64,000 bases of DNA, from contig CAZWAK010000014.1 of assembly GCA_964631865.1 (NCBI GenBank), positions 1-64,000 of the forward strand, in the 5' to 3' direction. A program made the position numbers and the translations under genes. Shown in pieces: positions 1-8,170 of this stretch (positions are counted from its first letter, which is position 1; every line of letters begins with the position of its first letter). The notes under the pieces are model-generated. The model searched no databases. It worked only from the letters and a program-made list of their open reading frames with translations, and was not told the origin of the DNA. The stretch is from JAFDVL01 sp964631865 (GTDB lineage: Bacteria > Acidobacteriota > Blastocatellia > RBC074).

Positions 1-593
1 AAGACTGCTTTGTAGTAATCAATAATGCTTTGAAAAACGGCGAGTAATTCTGCCAATTCGTTAAGATAGTAAACGCGGCTATCAATGTACAAGTTGACTT
101 CCAGTTTCATGAACAGCCAATGATTGCCCGTCGTGACACAACCATAGATTTTTTCCAGCCGGACATTCGTTTTCTCGTGGAAGAATTTGACGCCGATCAT
201 TTGCGCGGCACAAGGCTCAACACCGAGATCAAGATCATTTTTCGCCGCTTGAACAATTGGCAGAATCGGGCATTGCAAATCAAAGCTGCCAACGTCTTTG
301 GCAAGGAGAAAATCGCATGACCCGTTAAGCCGGTCGTCAACGTTGAGAGACTCGCCGGAGTAAATCGTAAAGTACCTGTCATTCCGCCGATATAGGTCAA
401 GCAAGAGGGGAAGCACAATGGCTTCCGCTTTGTATTTTTCGCGGCGCACGGGTAAGCCGCGCGTAAGCGAAAAATACTGCTGTAGCAGTTCGCCCGGTGC
501 GATAGTGGCAATGGCATCGAAGAGGCGAATCACGCGGTTATTCACGCCGAATCGCTCCCTGATTTCTTCCAATGTGACATCGCTGTAGGCCAT
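1..593 (-). CDS. Nuclease-like hypothetical protein, truncated by the window edge
   Basis: The frame opens with ATG at 593 and stays open to base 1, giving 197 residues with the C-terminus outside the window. The segment around CDFLLAK, PILPIVQAAKND, AAQMIG, YGCVTTGNHW, LYIDSRVYY and FQSII resembles a family of uncharacterised proteins common in cyanobacteria that I take to be PD-(D/E)XK nuclease-like. In those relatives the catalytic strand reads like VEAKK. Here it reads VQAAK, so the acidic residue and one lysine look replaced and the enzyme may be inactive. Base composition is more AT-rich than the DUF1553 gene next to it. The family assignment comes from memory of motif order, and the function is unknown. 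Confidence 0.55.
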   Translation of the reverse strand, partial: MAYSDVTLEEIRERFGVNNRVIRLFDAIATIAPGELLQQYFSLTRGLPVRREKYKAEAIVLPLLLDLYRRNDRYFTIYSGESLNVDDRLNGSCDFLLAKDVGSFDLQCPILPIVQAAKNDLDLGVEPCAAQMIGVKFFHEKTNVRLEKIYGCVTTGNHWLFMKLEVNLYIDSRVYYLNELAELLAVFQSIIDYYKAV

Positions 594-606
594 AACAGTT
601 TGCAGT

Positions 607-3393
607 TTATTCTTTCGTAATCGTCTCGTCCAGATTCAGCAGCACGCGCGCCACGATTGTCCACGGCGCAATTTTCTCCAGATCAACGCCTTCCGCCAGG
701 TTCTTCAAATCCGGCGCGGACACATAGACCGCCGCTGCCGTGCGGCCTTTGAAATACGCTTGTTGTTCGCGCAACAGCGTCAGCAATTTCTGCAACTCAA
801 ACGCATCCGGTCGCCGCCCCGTGCAAAGGCGAAAGGCATAGATCATCTTCGCCGACTCCGTTGCGCCGCCTTCCTTCCACACGCGCAGCGCCAGCAGTTG
901 TGCGGCTTCGACAAAGGTTTGATCGTTCAGCGTCGTCAACGCTTGCAGTGGCGTGTTTGAGCGTACGCGCCGCGTGCAGGCGAAATCGGCGCTCGGTTGA
1001 TCGAAGACGGACAAACTTGGATACGGCACGCTGCGTTTCCAGAACGTGTACATTCCGCGTCGAAAATGATTTTCGCCCGTGCTGAATTCCCACTTGCCAA
1101 AGTTCGCATAGCTCAAGCCCAGCACGCCTTCGGGCAACAACGGAAACACGCTCGGCCCGCCAATTTTACGACTCAGCACGCCTGCTGCTGCGAGTGAAAT
1201 GTCGCGCACGATTTCCGCCTCGACGCGCAAACGCGGCGCGCGGGCGAGCCAGCGATTGTTGGGGTCATCAGAGTTTGGAGTTTGGAGTTTGGAGTTTGGA
1301 TTGAAGGCCGATGATTGGCGATAGGTGGCGGACGTGACAATCAAGCGGTGAATGGCTTTCATTGACCATTTTGGATTTTGGATTTTAGAGTTTGGATTGG
1401 AATCCGCATTCCGCATTCCGAAATCCGCATTCATAAACTCCACCGCCAGCCAATCCAACAATTCAGGATGCGACGGCTTCTCGCAGCGCGTGCCGAAATC
1501 TTCGGGCGTCGTGACCAGGCCTTGTCCGAAATATTGTTGCCAGATGCGATTGACGATGACACGCGCAGTGAGCGGATTGTTTTTGTCCACGATCCACTGC
1601 GCCAAGCCGAGCCGATTGCGCGGCGCAGCAGCAGGAAACGGATGCAAGGCGGCGGGCGTGTCTGGTTGGACAACCGCTTCGGGGCGCTGCCAATCGCCGC
1701 GTCGAAACACGCGCGTAGTTCGTGGCTTGAAGCGCGAGGTCAATGTCAACGTGGTCGTCGCATCGGGCCAACCATCGAAGGCTTGTGCGATCTCTTGCGC
1801 CGCCACAGCACACGCCGGATCAACCGAAAAGTGATGGGTCAGCAATTCGCGTTGTTGCGTCGGAGTGCGCTGAGCCGCAGGCAAGGAAATGATTTGACGA
1901 ATGCGCGGCGGCAGCGAATCGGCTTGCGGCTGCAAGGCATCGGTCACGAACAAACGAAAGCGCCCGATGATTTGCACTTTGCCTGCTTCGTTGTAGAGCT
2001 TCAGCTTCAGCGTTGTGCCGTTGGCAAAACCGAACGGCGCTTGTGCCGCAAAGACCAGATGACGATTTTGATTGCGCCGCCCCGGCCCGGCATCGCTGCT
2101 CCAACCGGTTTTTCTATCGCCATCAATGGCGAGTTTCGCTGGAGCGTCAGCGCGCTCGAAGTCCGATGAACATTGGCGGAACACGATTTTCTGCGTTGGT
2201 TCGGGACGGTCGAGCGGACTGGCTTCGAGCGTGAGTTCGGACAACACCAACGTGCCATCGTCGGAAACGCCGGGGCCGTTCCTGGGCAATTTGTGATCGG
2301 TCAAAAGCTCCAATTTCAAGCCCGTGATGTTCGTCAGTTTCGTGTTGGCCGTGACGGTGAAATAGGCTTCCGGGTAGCGATAGGATTCGACGCGCACGGA
2401 ATGATCGTCGTAGCGTTCATCGAGCTTCGCGCGGTCAGAATAAAACGTCGCAATGTCGAGCGGTGTCCACTTGTCGGCATATCGTTTCGCTTCGCGTTCC
2501 CAAGCGGCGAAGCGCGTCTGGAAGCCGTTGTCTTGTGCAATCCAGGCGTCTTCAATCGCCGCGATTTTGTCAGTGATTTGCGTGCGCTTCTGTGTCACTT
2601 CCTCGCTCGGCACTTCGGTCAGCGGTTCGTCGTCGTTGTTCAGAAAGGCGAAGAATTTGTAATACTCGTCGTGTTTGATCGGGTCGTATTTGTGCGTGTG
2701 GCATTGCGCGCAATTGATCGTCAGGCCGAGCCACGCTTTGCCGACCGTGTCCACGCGATCCAGGATTTCTTCGGTGCGAAACTGCTCCGGCTCGACGCCG
2801 CCTTCTTCGTTGCGCATCGAATTGCGCAGGAAGCCTGTTGCGATGCGCTGTTGTAATGTTGCGTTTGGGAGCAAGTCGCCAGCCAATTGCTCAATCGTGA
2901 ACTGATCGAACGGCAGGTCGGCATTGAAAGCGTTGATGACCCAATCGCGGTACGGCCAGATCGAGCGCGGCAAGTCTTTCTCAAAGCCGTTCGTGTCGGC
3001 ATAGCGCGCCGCATCCAGCCACCAACGCCCCCAACGTTCGCCATAATGCGGCGAGGCGAGCAAGCGTTCGACGACCGTTTCATACGCGCGCGACGACTTG
3101 TCCGCCAGGAACGCATCAATCTCTGCAATCGTCGGCGGCAAGCCCGTCAAATCAAGGCTGACGCGACGCAGCAGTGTGGTTTTGTCGGCTGCGGGTGAAG
3201 GCGCAAGACCCTCTTGTTCGAGCCGCGCGAGGATGAAATGGTCAATCGGATTACGCGCCCACGCTTTGTTTTTGATGGCGGGTAATGCGGGACGAACGGG
3301 CGCGATGAAAGCCCAATGCTTGGTCTGTGCGACGGCTTGGAAGGCAAGGACGATTCCGATGCCGCAGGCTGTCCATTTGATGAATCGTCTCAT
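607..3393 (-). CDS. DUF1549/DUF1553 (PSCyt2/PSD1) secreted protein
   Basis: A 928-residue protein that starts with a signal peptide (MRRFIKW followed by a hydrophobic run ending in AVAQ). DUF1549 covers about residues 45-255 and includes a CxxCH motif (CAQCH, 228-232) followed by KYDP, normal for this family. DUF1553 fills the last 300 residues or so. Such proteins are common in Planctomycetes, Verrucomicrobia and Acidobacteria and usually pair with a DUF1501 gene; none is adjacent here, and the biochemical role is unknown. I chose ATG 3393 because it begins the signal peptide with AGAAG upstream and avoids overlapping the DinB-like gene; the frame is open back to 3720. Two stretches rich in N, P, S and K (encoded at 1271-1298 and 1371-1433) are heptamer-repeat insertions that keep the frame. 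Confidence 0.85.
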   Translation of the reverse strand: MRRFIKWTACGIGIVLAFQAVAQTKHWAFIAPVRPALPAIKNKAWARNPIDHFILARLEQEGLAPSPAADKTTLLRRVSLDLTGLPPTIAEIDAFLADKSSRAYETVVERLLASPHYGERWGRWWLDAARYADTNGFEKDLPRSIWPYRDWVINAFNADLPFDQFTIEQLAGDLLPNATLQQRIATGFLRNSMRNEEGGVEPEQFRTEEILDRVDTVGKAWLGLTINCAQCHTHKYDPIKHDEYYKFFAFLNNDDEPLTEVPSEEVTQKRTQITDKIAAIEDAWIAQDNGFQTRFAAWEREAKRYADKWTPLDIATFYSDRAKLDERYDDHSVRVESYRYPEAYFTVTANTKLTNITGLKLELLTDHKLPRNGPGVSDDGTLVLSELTLEASPLDRPEPTQKIVFRQCSSDFERADAPAKLAIDGDRKTGWSSDAGPGRRNQNRHLVFAAQAPFGFANGTTLKLKLYNEAGKVQIIGRFRLFVTDALQPQADSLPPRIRQIISLPAAQRTPTQQRELLTHHFSVDPACAVAAQEIAQAFDGWPDATTTLTLTSRFKPRTTRVFRRGDWQRPEAVVQPDTPAALHPFPAAAPRNRLGLAQWIVDKNNPLTARVIVNRIWQQYFGQGLVTTPEDFGTRCEKPSHPELLDWLAVEFMNADFGMRNADSNPNSKIQNPKWSMKAIHRLIVTSATYRQSSAFNPNSKLQTPNSDDPNNRWLARAPRLRVEAEIVRDISLAAAGVLSRKIGGPSVFPLLPEGVLGLSYANFGKWEFSTGENHFRRGMYTFWKRSVPYPSLSVFDQPSADFACTRRVRSNTPLQALTTLNDQTFVEAAQLLALRVWKEGGATESAKMIYAFRLCTGRRPDAFELQKLLTLLREQQAYFKGRTAAAVYVSAPDLKNLAEGVDLEKIAPWTIVARVLLNLDETITKE
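1271..1298. repeat. Heptamer tandem repeat (GAGTTTG x4) inside a CDS
   Basis: Four exact tandem copies of GAGTTTG lie inside the DUF1553 coding region. On the coding strand they give the stretch NPNSKLQTPN, between the conserved segment YRQSS and DPNNRWLAR. The family normally has no such stretch there, so this looks like an in-frame repeat insertion. Confidence 0.8.
1371..1433. repeat. Inverted heptamer repeat, 63 bp, in frame inside a CDS
   Basis: Nine heptamer-sized blocks: TTGGATT, TTGGATT, TTAGAGT and TTGGATT, then GG, then AATCCGC, ATTCCGC, ATTCCGA and AATCCGC. The orientation flips at the centre (GGATTGGAATCC), so the two halves form an imperfect inverted repeat. The block encodes 21 extra residues between LAVEFM and WSMKAIHRLIV, which are normally adjacent or nearly so in DUF1553 proteins. 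Confidence 0.75.
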
Positions 3394-3416
3394 AGCAAAC
3401 ATCTTCTGGTCAGGAA

Positions 3417-4010
3417 TCAGGATTTTGTTTCCGTCAATTCTTGCTTGGCCGCTTCCCAAACTTCGCCGCGTTTTGGCTCTGCGCTGGCATTGAAGGTGGC
3501 AGACATTCCGCGCGGGATGCTCAACGATTGCCAATGCTCGGACGCGAGATGCTTGGCCAGAAACACGATTTGTCCGACGTGCAGCGAGTAATGCAAAAGC
3601 TGCCGATTGATGGCTTCGATCACGGCGTGCGGTTCGTTGCGAATCAAAATCGTGCGCCCCAAATCTTCGGCTTCGAGCGAACCCAACGTCGCAAACAAAA
3701 TGCCCCAACACCGCTCCCAATCGGCTTGCAACGCTTCTTTCGTATCGCTTTCGGTCAACTCGAATTCGGTGTCACGGTGGCGATCCGGCTTCTCGCCGTC
3801 GGTGGTGAAAATGTCTGTCCAGCGCGAACGCAAATTGCCTGCGACGTGCTTGACGAGGACGGCGAGGCTGTTTGCTTCGGCGTCGAGCGTCACAAACCAA
3901 TCGGCGTCGGAAACTTGGGCCAGCGCCCGATCCGCCAGTTTTTTCAGCGCGCGAAACTGACGACGCGCGTCTTGGAGATAAAGTTCTAATGGCGTGAGTG
4001 TTGCCTTCAT
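3417..4010 (-). CDS. DinB-like (DUF1572) protein
   Basis: A 197-residue cytoplasmic protein that looks like the DUF1572 branch of the DinB/YfiT four-helix superfamily. Typical features are the N-terminal helix with LKKLADRAL, the HVAGNLRSRW segment (a metal-ligand histidine position in the superfamily), and the C-terminal INRQLLHYSLHVGQIVFLAKHL helix with further histidines. DinB-fold proteins bind a metal and often act as thiol-dependent transferases, but the substrate here is unknown. The frame can start at TTG 4019; ATG 4010 is preferred. It lies just upstream of the DUF1549/DUF1553 gene on the same strand and may share a transcript with it. Confidence 0.8.
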   Translation of the reverse strand: MKATLTPLELYLQDARRQFRALKKLADRALAQVSDADWFVTLDAEANSLAVLVKHVAGNLRSRWTDIFTTDGEKPDRHRDTEFELTESDTKEALQADWERCWGILFATLGSLEAEDLGRTILIRNEPHAVIEAINRQLLHYSLHVGQIVFLAKHLASEHWQSLSIPRGMSATFNASAEPKRGEVWEAAKQELTETKS

Positions 4011-4204
4011 ATTTCTCAACCAATTCCCGTTCAGTCACAAACGGGACGATCATCGGCGTCTCTTTTTTCAGGAAGTGAATCGTTCCCTTCGGATGGCGAG
4101 CTTTTCTCTGTCGCCTCCGAGTTGTGCATTGTACTACAGACAAGCCCAAAAAGAAGTTGTGCCAGGCTGACTGGGGCAGGGAAAACGACTGTTCAGAATT
4201 TTGC

Positions 4205-4233
4205 TTGTCACGCCAACAGGGCGGGCGTATGAT
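4205..4233 (+). promoter_or_regulatory. Predicted sigma-70 promoter of the cas operon
   Basis: TTGTCA at 4205-4210 and TATGAT at 4228-4233 are separated by 17 bases, a near-consensus housekeeping promoter. It would start transcription near 4240 and give a 5' leader of about 140 bases before cas6. Confidence 0.6.
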
Positions 4234-4263
4234 CCCGCTCTTGGCATCCGCAAAACAAACCTC

Positions 4264-4302
4264 CTCCGCCGCAATGAAGTCAGCCCTGCATTGTCGGCGG
4301 AG
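4264..4302 (+). promoter_or_regulatory. Hairpin in the 5' leader of the cas transcript
   Basis: CTCCGCCGCAATG (4264-4276) pairs with CATTGTCGGCGGAG (4289-4302), with one bulged T and a 12-base loop. It lies between the predicted promoter and cas6. No U-tract follows, so it is not a simple terminator. A role in transcript stability or protein binding is only a guess. Confidence 0.5.
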
Positions 4303-4379
4303 AAGCCGAGCAGTTGAAAATGCGCGTGCCGCTTGCCAGCCGCAGCGCCGCACGCAGCACAAAAGGAATTCAGAATCTC

Positions 4380-5141
4380 ATGCGAGTGCAACTCACCCTC
4401 AATGCCATTGCTCCCAACGCTCATTTGCCGCTGAACACAAACTACGCGGTAGCGGCGCTGATTTACTGTGTCTTAGGCTCGGCATCAGAAGAGTTTGCCA
4501 CGCGCCTGCACAACGAAGGCTATGACAGCGAAGGCCGTAAATTCAAATTGTTCACCTACTCACGGCTGAACTTTCGCCGTTCGCATCGTGCCGGAGACGC
4601 GATAGTCCTCGACGATCCGGGCGTACGATTGCTGGTGAGTTCACCGTTGTCAGAGTTTGTCGAATGCTTCATCAGTGGTCTCTTCGCCAGCGAATCGTTT
4701 CAGATCGCGCGGACAAGTTTTGTCCTGACCGCTGCCGAAACAATCGCGCTGCCCGACTTCACGCAAACCAAAGCGTTTCACGCCCTCTCGCCCATCACTG
4801 AATCCGTGCGTGATGAAGAAGGCCGCGTGCGCTTTTTAGGCGTAGACGAAGACTGGTCAGGCGTGATGCAACGCAATCTCACACGCAAATATCGCGCGCT
4901 GTATGGCGCGGAGCCAGTAGACACTGCCTTACGCTGGGAATGGGATCAAGCCTACCTGCAACGCCTGAAAGCACAAGGCCGCCGTGCGTCGGCGCTCGTA
5001 GACATCAACGGCATCAAGATACGCGGTTGGCTGGCTCCATTTCGGGTGGAAGGGAGTCAGGAATTGATTGCACTGGGGTATGAAGCGGGATTTGGGAGTC
5101 GGAATTCGATGGGGTTTGGGATGGTTGAAGCGAATCCATAA
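4380..5141 (+). CDS. cas6: Cas6 CRISPR pre-crRNA endoribonuclease
   Basis: A 253-residue Cas6-family RAMP protein that would cleave the array transcript within each repeat, leaving crRNAs with a repeat-derived 5' tag. It begins MRVQLTLNAIAPNAHLPLN, typical of the first beta strand, and ends with the glycine-rich loop GAGFGSRNSMGFGMVE-like motif (YEAGFGSRNSMGFGMV) that marks Cas6. I chose ATG 4380 because the family homology begins there and AAGGA lies upstream; the frame is open from 4314 but the extra residues look non-coding. It is the first gene of the cas operon, 14 bases before cas10d. Its GC content is clearly higher than that of the four interference genes that follow. Confidence 0.88.
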   Translation: MRVQLTLNAIAPNAHLPLNTNYAVAALIYCVLGSASEEFATRLHNEGYDSEGRKFKLFTYSRLNFRRSHRAGDAIVLDDPGVRLLVSSPLSEFVECFISGLFASESFQIARTSFVLTAAETIALPDFTQTKAFHALSPITESVRDEEGRVRFLGVDEDWSGVMQRNLTRKYRALYGAEPVDTALRWEWDQAYLQRLKAQGRRASALVDINGIKIRGWLAPFRVEGSQELIALGYEAGFGSRNSMGFGMVEANP

Positions 5142-5155
5142 TTTGGAGTGCAGAA

Positions 5156-8100
5156 ATGATTAGTTTCGAGCAAAGAGGTTTTTTCAGATCACGATTATTC
5201 AACGAAGCTCTTCATAGCTATCTGGATACTTTAATGCCAAGCCTTTTAAAAGAGTATTGTCTGGTCAGCGCGAAAGGAGGAACAGGGCGAGGCTTTGAAG
5301 GCAAGTTGGCTGAGGCCATTTATCGGTCAGCCGATATGCCCTATCACATCCACATACTGAATGGCTTACTGCCTGCGCTCAAATTGCTGGAAGAGAAATT
5401 CACAGCAGAAGGATGGCTAGATTACAAGGAGGCTTCAAGTATTGTTCGTTGCTTCATGGTGGGTTTCACTTTCCACGATGTAAATAAGCTAACGGGAATA
5501 CAAGAGCTTGATATAGCAGTCGAACACCGCATCAATCTGCTTTGTCAGAAGCTGGATGTCGGATCATTTTTCAGTGAATGGCAGGATTGGATCGAAGCGA
5601 TTAAATTTCTTGCTCTCGGCACAGAATACCGCACACGAATTCACTCGCTTCAGAAGCCAATCCGTGAATTCGAGTTTTTTAATACGGTGCTGGCTGAATA
5701 CTGCCATCTCGCCGATTCAATTGCGTCAATGGGAGGCTTCAGCGACGTTGCGGAATTTTACGAACAGCTTTGCAATTCACGGCTTGATGGTCAGAAGCTG
5801 TCGAATTTGTGTCCGCTGTCATACGTTGAAGTTCAGGAAAACATTTACATTCTTCTTTCACAGAAACTGCTTTTCGCAGCCCGCTCAATTATCCAGAACG
5901 AGCGCAAACAAACCATTCTCTTTAGGCTGAGGAATGGATTTGTATACATCGGCGAGCCACTTACGAAAGAGGAAGTGGAAAAGGTAAAGGACGAGTTCAA
6001 AGGAGACCTGTCTGATGTAGTTGCCTCCTCACAGGTTGATTTCCAGACCTGCAAGTTCGGGTTTTTAGAAAGTCTGAGCGAAGAACCACCAGAGGAAAAT
6101 CGTTATGTGGCACAAATAAGCAATGCTATGGAGAAAATTATCAAAGCAGGTTACGCAAACAGTGGAATGGGTAGCGGAAAGGTGAAAACTCTGGCGATCA
6201 GCAACTATAAGGAAGTCTTGAAGGTCAGCCAATCAAAGCCCGAAGAAATTGTTATTCTCGAACGGCTTCTTGATGAATATGAACTGCCGCTCAAAGTGAT
6301 AGAGAAGAAAAACAAGCAAGAGAAGATCGAAAACTACTTTTTGGCGTTTAATGGGAAAGAATGGGATGACTTGGAATCAGAGCATGACTTCTTGAAGCTT
6401 CTCGCTTTGGAAAAAATCAAATGGTTTTCTAGTAAAGATTTTCCCGATTGGCAAAGGTGGCGGAAAGCCCTATCAGAGTCTGAGCGTAAGCTCGCCTGCG
6501 AAGAGTGGCTGATAGATGATGCCACAGCAACGGTCAAAACCTTGCTTCCAAGATTTTCATCAGCTACCGCCAGCACTATTGCAGCGTTGATCTCAGCGGC
6601 TGAAACTAAACTATACGTGGAAAAGAAAGGGGCTGAGCTTTCAAAGCACATCCAAAGAAAATTCAGGGAAATTTCACGAAAATTTGCACGCAATGCAAAA
6701 ACCGTAAATCGAAAAGAGCTTGATGATTTCGTCGAGTTTTATCTGGCGGGAAATTTTAAGCGAGATGTCGAATTGGTTTTAGGGCTTGTTGAGCAAGTTC
6801 CTCCAAAAGACGAAATGTGCCTTTTTACCGGAAGAAGCGGAAAGATCAAATATGGTTCGGAAAGAGCATTTGGCATTTCTGCTCTAAACTTCAGCAACCG
6901 TTCGCTGAACACGCTGAAGAGCAAGGACAATCAGATTTCATCCTTGTTTCTAGCAGAGAACGATTTACGTCAAAAAGAGTTGCCACGGGGTTTCTTCACC
7001 AAAAAATTGAGTAAGGATGATAAGGTTCAGCTAAACCGCCAGACGTTTCTTGATTCGACAGAAGCTAATTCGGTGATCTATTACAATTTTGGTGAATATT
7101 TCATTGATGTTTTAACTCAGCCAATGCTGAACATTTTGGGTAAGGCATTTACTTATGATTGCGTTGATGTTGGTAATCTAGCTTTTGTGCTTGATGATCG
7201 CGCTTACGATTACAATTTGTACGGCTTAAATTTCGGACGTATCGGCAATGATGTTGAGTCGAATTTCTATTTCATTCATCAAATGCTCAAGCTGATTCGG
7301 AAGACAGGGTTCCGCATTTTTACGACGAGCGTTCTGACGCCTTACCACTCTCATAACGAGCTTTTCGTTTTTGAAAATTGCCTGCCATTCGTGAAAGCAC
7401 TTGGGTGGGACAAGACTCGCATTGACCAGATTGACGAGCGTTTGAGAGAGATGAATCTACTTCTGACTCTGAACGCTAAAAAACTTGTAAGTAATGTGTT
7501 GAGCTATGCTGAAGATAAGCGGTTCCTATTTACGGCTTACGCCCAACTAAAGGATGAGGACAAACCCAAAGCAAAAGGATTACTAATTGATTATGTTGAC
7601 TCTCTCGCTAGTGAAGAAAAGGAGAAATTGATGAGTGTAATGAACAACCTTGCACAAATCGCAATCGAGATGGTGCGTCCCAAATCAGGCAGCACATCTC
7701 AGGAAAGCTGGATCATCCGTGATGCGCTCAAGGTTTTGAAGGACTGCCACAAGGAAGGGCGCGACAAGGAAACAACCATTGAGCAGATTGCAGGTGATCT
7801 AAGGAAAACGTTGAAGGCTCGTGAATACGCAAATCTAGCAATGTGTGAGCCGTTTGCTACTGCTATTTACGAACAGTTGTTTGACCAGGAATGGAAAAGG
7901 CATTTCCCGCAACCGAATCGCCTGCGCAATTGGGTGAATCAATTCGCCTTTCTCTATTCGGAAAAAGGTTGGGTCGAATATCGAAAAGCCAAAATCCGCA
8001 GCACAATTCAGGCGCTAGAGAAGGAACAGATTGAAGTAAGTGAAGATGCTGTTATCGAGCGCCTGATTACCGAGAAAAAAGGTCTGGAAAAATACGCTGA

Positions 8101-8158
8101 GGATTTTCGTGAAGCTTACAAAAAGGTTTCCAGCGAAAGCACCTCATCAATCAATTAA
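5156..8158 (+). CDS. cas10d: Cas10d (Csc3), type I-D large subunit with HD domain
   Basis: A 1000-residue protein, the usual size of Cas10d. In type I-D systems this subunit is the large subunit of the Cascade-like complex and carries the HD nuclease that other type I systems have on Cas3. An HD-type motif is visible near the N-terminus: histidines at 64 and 66, then FHDVNKL with His107-Asp108. No GGDD cyclase motif was seen, as expected for Cas10d. A possible zinc-ribbon remnant starts at Cys555 (MCLFTG), but paired CxxC motifs are not evident. The gene starts at ATG 5156 after GGAG and is AT-rich compared with cas6. The family call rests on size, the HD position and the csc2-csc1 neighbours. 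Confidence 0.87.
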   Translation: MISFEQRGFFRSRLFNEALHSYLDTLMPSLLKEYCLVSAKGGTGRGFEGKLAEAIYRSADMPYHIHILNGLLPALKLLEEKFTAEGWLDYKEASSIVRCFMVGFTFHDVNKLTGIQELDIAVEHRINLLCQKLDVGSFFSEWQDWIEAIKFLALGTEYRTRIHSLQKPIREFEFFNTVLAEYCHLADSIASMGGFSDVAEFYEQLCNSRLDGQKLSNLCPLSYVEVQENIYILLSQKLLFAARSIIQNERKQTILFRLRNGFVYIGEPLTKEEVEKVKDEFKGDLSDVVASSQVDFQTCKFGFLESLSEEPPEENRYVAQISNAMEKIIKAGYANSGMGSGKVKTLAISNYKEVLKVSQSKPEEIVILERLLDEYELPLKVIEKKNKQEKIENYFLAFNGKEWDDLESEHDFLKLLALEKIKWFSSKDFPDWQRWRKALSESERKLACEEWLIDDATATVKTLLPRFSSATASTIAALISAAETKLYVEKKGAELSKHIQRKFREISRKFARNAKTVNRKELDDFVEFYLAGNFKRDVELVLGLVEQVPPKDEMCLFTGRSGKIKYGSERAFGISALNFSNRSLNTLKSKDNQISSLFLAENDLRQKELPRGFFTKKLSKDDKVQLNRQTFLDSTEANSVIYYNFGEYFIDVLTQPMLNILGKAFTYDCVDVGNLAFVLDDRAYDYNLYGLNFGRIGNDVESNFYFIHQMLKLIRKTGFRIFTTSVLTPYHSHNELFVFENCLPFVKALGWDKTRIDQIDERLREMNLLLTLNAKKLVSNVLSYAEDKRFLFTAYAQLKDEDKPKAKGLLIDYVDSLASEEKEKLMSVMNNLAQIAIEMVRPKSGSTSQESWIIRDALKVLKDCHKEGRDKETTIEQIAGDLRKTLKAREYANLAMCEPFATAIYEQLFDQEWKRHFPQPNRLRNWVNQFAFLYSEKGWVEYRKAKIRSTIQALEKEQIEVSEDAVIERLITEKKGLEKYAEDFREAYKKVSSESTSSIN

Positions 8159-8170
8159 GGAGGAAGCAAA

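Larger units (their letters stand above)
4011..4379. other. Intergenic region between divergent DinB-like gene and cas operon
   Basis: No coding sequence is supported in these 369 bases. The region separates the minus-strand DinB-like gene from the plus-strand cas genes. It holds the predicted cas promoter (4205-4233) and a strong 5' leader hairpin (4264-4302). An open frame upstream of cas6 starting at 4314 lacks conserved sequence before residue 23 and is not taken as coding. Confidence 0.6.

Noticed and set aside
3394..3720. N-terminal extension of the DUF1549/DUF1553 protein
   Set aside because: It overlaps the DinB-like coding region on the same strand in another frame and precedes a clear signal peptide at 3393.
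3772..4362. Alternative minus-strand frame over the DinB-like gene
   Set aside because: It reads through the DinB-like coding sequence out of frame and shows no recognisable family.
4314..4379. Upstream extension of cas6 to 4314
   Set aside because: The extra 22 residues have no conserved features, and the Cas6 fold begins at ATG 4380.
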